Shown in pieces: positions 58,870 through 64,000 of a stretch of DNA of 64,000 bases. This DNA is from Phytoseiulus persimilis. Taxonomy: Eukaryota; Arthropoda; Arachnida; Mesostigmata; Phytoseiidae. A model generated the notes under the pieces. It saw nothing but the letters and a program-made list of their open reading frames with translations. It made no database searches and had not been told where the DNA came from. The stretch spans positions 9,858,001 through 9,922,000 of the forward strand of contig CM075102.1 of assembly GCA_037576195.1 (NCBI GenBank), given 5' to 3'. Made by a program: the position numbers and the translations under genes. Numbering within the stretch: the first letter of the stretch is position 1; each line of letters opens with the position of its first letter.

Positions 58870-60355
58870 TCAGTGACAGTCCGTCGCTGCCTCCTCAACA
58901 TTTTTGATCCCGCTTAGATCAAAGTCTGTTGGCCTAGATTGTTGAGGCCCAACTTCGTTTATGGCCCAAGGCTGGAGGACTGCACTACCGAACACCAAGA
59001 AAATTAATCCAGTTATGATGCCGACAGTCCCTGCCACATAAAAGCTATACGACCATGTCGTGGTAGAGTTAACTTCATCCGTTAGAAGACCTGTCACATA
59101 AGGAACAATTATTCCGCTGAAGCTGCCAAAGGTGACTGTCATCCCAAAAATCGTTCCCGCGAATCTGGGCGCCATATCTATTGCAATCGGTCCTGTGGAA
59201 GATTCCGCAAGTCCTCGAATCGCGCCCGCGACCAGGAAGAGTAACAAGCTCAGTTTTCCATCACAGTTCGCTAGAGCGACGACAGACATTAGAACGATCG
59301 AGGATCCAAACATCGCGATCGAGTTAAAAAGTTTACGAACAGTCGTCACGTTGAGAACATTGTGCTCGACTAGGTAGTCTGACAGCAGCCCGGCAATCGT
59401 AGACGTAACAATGGCGCCGAAATACGGCAACGCGGAATATAATCCATTGCTGCCTATATCAAACTGTAGAACAGTACCGAGATAAGTCGGTAACTCTGTG
59501 ATCAGCGTATACTGAAGATAAAGGAAACCGAACGTCGTTGAAATGTAGGCCCACACCGGAGCTGATGAGAGTATTCTCTTCAGAGGTAGCGGCGGACGCT
59601 CAGTTCCGGTTCCATGATGACTCAAAACCGTTCTGGATTTTTTTGACTTCACGAGCCGAGATAAACGGGTGACCTTCAGGCTTATCAGTTGTCAGCAAAC
59701 TCCAGAAGAAGAACCAAACGATTGTAACAGTTCCGAAAACGTAAAAAACCGAGGGCCAGCCTCCGAGGAATTCTGACGCTGCAAGCTTTCCCGAAACCAG
59801 CATCCCTATCACTACTCCCAGGAAGCCTCCTTGATGTACGAAGGTGATTGCGGAGCACCTTTCGCTTTTGGGAATCCAAAACGCTAGCTGAGCTTCGAGC
59901 GCTGGATAAGTGACTCCTTCACAGAGTCCTTGCAATGCTCGGATCCCGATGAGACCCAGGTGTCCATACATGGTGGTTATGATCGGTATCAACATACCCA
60001 AGATACCCGTAAGTACGACGCCCATCCCAAAGAGCCATTTGCCGCCGAATTTTTCCGCCAAAAATCCACCGGGGATGGGTGTGATGATGTATCCCCAGAA
60101 AAAGGCCCCGAGGATCACACCTTGTATCTTCGGACTCCAGTTGAACGGTCCGTTTTTCAAGTTCGTTGAGTTACTCTGTGACATCCCTGGCCCTCGGAGA
60201 CCTGCGGGATTGCTACAATCGCTCTCCCTGTTTCTCGTTTGAGGTGCTGCGTGGTTTACCATTGACACTATGACCACGTTCATGTTGACACGCATGGCGT
60301 AAATGCACACCGCTCCCACGAAGGCCAGAAGAATCAGTACTCTCCTGTACTGCAT
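58870..60355 (-). CDS. SLC17-family MFS transporter (sialin / inorganic phosphate cotransporter-like) with a frameshift
   Basis: Two adjacent - frames together give one complete SLC17 protein of about 495 aa: 60355 to about 59602 (N-terminal half) and about 59652 to 58870 (C-terminal half). SLC17 members are 12-span major facilitator carriers for organic or inorganic anions. Visible marks are the first helix with RVNMNVVIVSMVN, a glycosylation-rich first loop (QSNSTNL), GVILGAFFWGYIITPIPGG, GGKWLFG, EGVTYPA in the first half, and P(V)WAYI, GLYSALPYFGA and the SGIIVPYVTG helix in the second. The halves lie in different frames; a one-base shift within 59600-59652 would join them, and a 7-T run (59638-59644) lies there. 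The gene has no introns in 1.5 kb, unlike its neighbours. It may be a sequencing error, a recent pseudogene or a retrocopy. Confidence 0.85.
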
Positions 60356-63300
60356 GGATGTCTCTTTAGTAAGGGATAGGCCTGATTTCGAGGAGCTGAG
60401 CGTCGTAGGGCGCGGCTTTCGTAGGTGAAACGGTCAACAACTTCACTCCGGAACATTTATACGGGACCGACAACGATTCGATTTGTTCAGGCCGAGCTTT
60501 CGGTGAGAGCTTCCACGAAATTCGGTGTGTTCCGGCGGTTCCTGGTGCCTTGCGCGTTTAGATTCTGCCAAACGTGTTGTGATCGTGAATTTTTCGAGAG
60601 CGAGGCAGCCGATCTCTTCCCCTCCGACGAGGAGCTGTGTTGGAAAAACAAAATCGCTCGCAAGCCAAAGTCAACGTGGGGAGGAGGGTTCATCCGATTC
60701 CTGTACGTGAGTCTTATCAGAGGACCGCGGAAAGCAACAGCTATACTGTTACACAGCATGAGAGCGGCTTCGTTCATCCAGAATATTGAGAATGTTTCAA
60801 TTCATCCGCTCCCAGGAGCAGTTGGAATATCCTGGGAATCACGTCATGGCTGGCGGTGTCTCTCGGCGGGTTTTGGCGGTCAGTTTCCGCGGTACATCGC
60901 CTCGCTCTGGGTCCAGGTTCTAGCGTCCCGAACTTGCTGAATCGAGAATGAAGATCGATTTGGATTACGAAATAAGTCGGCACACTCGGTCCAAGTTTGC
61001 TGAGCGATGATTCGGCCGCGAAATTTCTATTGGACCAGCTGGAGTGCACGGCACTTAATGGCGGTCACGACTGCTGTCGATATGATGTCGCCGACGGAGG
61101 GAAAGATCAACTCGAAGAGTTAAATTCGGGCTCCCACCTGGACTGCTGTCCGCGTGACGTTCAACAACGTTGTAAGCAGTTTGTTTGCATTTGAGAACGA
61201 TTCAGGCCTGCAATACTGCGGAAACACGGCCGTTCTTGCCGTCTCAAGTGAGCAAGGGAATAGCAGGAAGCACTTTCATTTTGATGAAAAATTACGTTTT
61301 GTCGAGAATTTCATACGACGTTGGACTTGGCGAAGGTGGGCATTTGATCGAGGGTCAAATTAGTGTTGCCCCCGAGGAGGCACATGTGGCAAGGCCCATC
61401 AAAGAAGCGCTGGTTCACGGCTACGCCGATTCCCTGTCCATATATCCGCCCTGAGCTCGTGCGTACTCAGATGCCTATCTTGGAAGGAAGGAGCCTTTCA
61501 AGCACGGGCTGTGGTCGGGAAGCGCGAGACTCGAAAGTCCTCGTGAAAGTTGAAGGGCGGGAAAATATTTTCGAGCAATGAATCTACTTCGCATCCGATC
61601 TCAAGATCTTTGCTTCGAAGCTTCCTCATACGCGCGAGTTTGGGGCCATTCTGAAATCTTGCGTTAGAGGCACATCGCTCTCCCCGAACGTTCGCAGTGC
61701 TCTCGGAGAATTGAGAGATTTTCCTGAATTCCTGCTCAATGCGCAGTGGTTCTGCGCTTGAGCGACTCGAGCGGTCAGAGGATCTGCGAGTGTATCGGTG
61801 ACCGAGGCTCTCGACTCCCTATCCCGGCTGGACCATCAAACCTAACCTAATTCGAAGTTCAAGGCCAGATGATTTAGTCACAAACTGTACTCCTGGAGCC
61901 AAGCATTCGACGCTCCTCAGGGCGCTCCTCAAAGCTTCGCGTACCGGGGTCAGTCGCATCCGGTATCTAAGCGAGCAACCGAACCCACAGCTCACGGCTT
62001 GACTCGACGACGGCGAGAACATCAAAGCAGTTCGAGGTTCACCTGATCCCTTGGAGAAAATTCTTACCGGAATCATCCACGAACTTTCCCAACACGTACA
62101 CTGGTAATCAACTCTCAGACGGGAGAGGAGAAGGAAAATCTATCGGGATCTCACTTTAGATGTGACTAGAGTGCTTTTGTCCGGGGACTTGGTCTTCAGA
62201 AAAAACTATGGAGCTTGCAAAGCAAACTTCCAACGCGAGTGAGAATACCCCACCCACAGTCAGCTCGAGGTTGTGCACAGGGGGGCGAAATTCTGCAAGA
62301 AAAAGGAGCGGAAGATATCGAAAGCTATCGGGGACAATGACTGCTTGCAGTTGGGAATTCTGGGAGAGAAACATCGTCCAAGAGTGCATGGAGAAGTGAT
62401 GTCTTTCGCGTTCATCACCTCAGCGGAACCGAACACAGAGATTTCGCTTGGGTGATGCCTCCCTATAGGGTTCCTTTCTCTCCGATTCAGCTCGTCCCGA
62501 ATTTTCGGTGAGAAATTACGGAGATGACTTTGAATTTTCGAACCTTTTTCTTCGCCCGAGCTGTCAGACCTGGAAAAGAATCCCAGGGGGACAGGCGTCA
62601 ACGGCTGTGCGACCGACTGTGAATAAAACAGCAGATTCACTCTGAGTCCTGATTTGAGCATTGAACTGTCAGATGATCTGTTATCGGCAACAGCGTCAGG
62701 ATGTGAGAACCGACCTGCCTTCTTGGTGGAACCGGAACTGAGGAATCGACTGTTTTCATGCAGTCTTGTTGGACTTTCGTTATCATCTCCAGCAGAGAAT
62801 CCCTTCACGTTCAGGAAGTTCTAGGTCATTCACTAAGGGCTTGACGGGTGAGCGTACCTCAGGGTTATAGGTACATCTGCGACATTGTTTTCGTCGAGCC
62901 AGAAGAGGAGCGCCGACATGGGGACACTATCCTCACGAAGCCGAGAACAGTACGAGCGAACCGGCAGGGGCCACAACCATATAGTCCGAGAAGGGGAGCA
63001 GGACAGTGCACGAACAGAATCGGAGATGAGCGACGCGTGGACCGAATCGACGCGGTGGCGGAAGAATCAATGCTCCCTGCAGACCTCGGCCTGAACGGAC
63101 GTCATGGCTCGTCTGGCTCACAAGCAGTGATAGACCTCGGCCAAGTGTGCGTTGGGTTACAAAAGTGGCGGAACAACCTCGATTGTTCCCTATTTCAATC
63201 ATAATACAATCCGAATAATTTCAATTCCCAATGCAGCCTCGATTATTTCAACGTTTTCTGCATAAATTGGTTGAAATAATCGACGTTGTACTTTACTTGC

Positions 63301-64000
63301 GAGTGACTAGTCGAGACAGGGAACGCATGTTCAGGACGTGTGAATTGGTTTCATCGGCTGATTTTCGGACAAGACAGTGCCCAGAAAACATCCAGACGCG
63401 CAAGATGTCCCCACGGATATTATGATTTATTCTTCTCGCTCGTTATTCTCAACAAGCTCTTTTTCACTTGGGCTTGAAACCACCTTCACGTGAGCTGAAT
63501 CTCGGTCCCTCCTTCCTCCCGGGATCTGGGAGACGCGATTCGTGCAGAACTCCGCTGGGCGATGTCCGACGCCCGCCGAATGTTACATCATGCGCCGAGC
63601 AGGAAAATCGTGACTAGAATGTTCCAAGTTTCCCCAGGAAAATTGTGTCCGGGTCATTCACGAATGCTGTCGCTTCGATGGAGACTTCAGCAGTTGTACG
63701 GTGGGAATTCCCCGTTTCGTCAAAGTGCTGTTCGCTTCGATACCTGTAACTGTATATTCAACGGGAACGTATTATTTCCGAAGCTCCGATCTCTCTGAGC
63801 ATCACCACAGGAGGGTAATGAAGAAAGTACGTACCCGGGTTCTTGAATCGCTGTACTTGTGAGTAAAGATGGCTGTGCCCCGGTTGCAATAACTGAGGCT
63901 GATTCACTAAAGGCTGCCCCCAAGTTTGGAAATTGAGAGGAACCAAGCTGAGAGCCGTGAGGAACGGACCGAAAACGGTTATAACGACCAAAGGAGCTAG
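60356..64000. other. Right-hand region without a recognised gene
   Basis: Several open frames occur: 60425-60940 on + (171 codons), 62260-62808 on - (182 codons, Ser-rich) and 62848-63204 on +. At the edge, - frames in 63720-63991 end at a donor-like GTACGT near 63830 and could be an exon of a gene running off the window. None matches a known family. No RNA gene or transposon terminus was found. Confidence 0.35.

Noticed and set aside
60425-60940. 171-codon + open frame upstream of the transporter
   Set aside because: No known family, no homologous motif, and a competing frame on the opposite strand. Kept only in the region note.
1-64000. CRISPR arrays, prophage, bacterial operons or integrative elements
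   Set aside because: No array of equally spaced direct repeats with unique spacers, no phage genes and no operon organisation; the genes are spliced and animal-like.

Overview
The window looks like nuclear DNA of an arthropod, most likely a mite (Acari). The evidence is spliced metazoan genes with many introns of about 60-150 bp and standard GT-AG boundaries, short 3' ends, near-balanced base composition, and animal protein families (NF-YC, HINT3, PSMA3, HUWE1, animal haem peroxidase, SLC17). The mite assignment is inference. There is no sign of bacterial operons, CRISPR arrays or phage.

Left part, 1-15 kb. The 3' end of a LanC-like gene (+, cut by the window edge) is followed by complete models for NF-YC (+, 8 exons, 369 aa) and HINT3 (+, 5 exons, 179 aa). 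Next comes an unrecognised multi-exon gene on the - strand with an N-terminal SUMO-interaction-like motif (about 7.4-11.9 kb), then proteasome subunit alpha type-3 (PSMA3, -, 5 exons, 253 aa).

Centre, 17-34 kb. One gene fills this part: HUWE1, the giant HECT E3 ubiquitin ligase (+). It was rebuilt as 28 exons encoding about 4406 aa, with the catalytic Cys 33 residues from the C terminus. PSMA3 and HUWE1 both serve ubiquitin-proteasome turnover, but nothing in the sequence shows that their proximity is functional.

35.8-49.4 kb. A - strand gene, convergent with HUWE1, encodes a secreted protein of about 1398 aa with two tandem animal haem-peroxidase domains. Domain 2 keeps all diagnostic haem residues. 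Domain 1 has lost the proximal His, the distal Gln and both haem-ester acids, so it looks like a pseudo-peroxidase domain. A signal-peptide exon, matched by splice phase, lies 8.4 kb upstream; the long first intron may hide another - strand gene.

Right part, 49-64 kb. This part is gene-poor. It holds degenerate minisatellites (a 15-bp family in two opposite orientations and a 45-bp tandem array), a possible coiled-coil ORF, and an SLC17-type transporter (-) without introns whose frame is broken by a one-base shift. The last 3.6 kb shows no gene I recognise.

Exon coordinates were read by eye from splice consensus, frame continuity and family knowledge. Where all phases close (NF-YC, HINT3, PSMA3, HUWE1, peroxidase) the models are strong. 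The - strand gene at 7.4-11.9 kb is only partly resolved.
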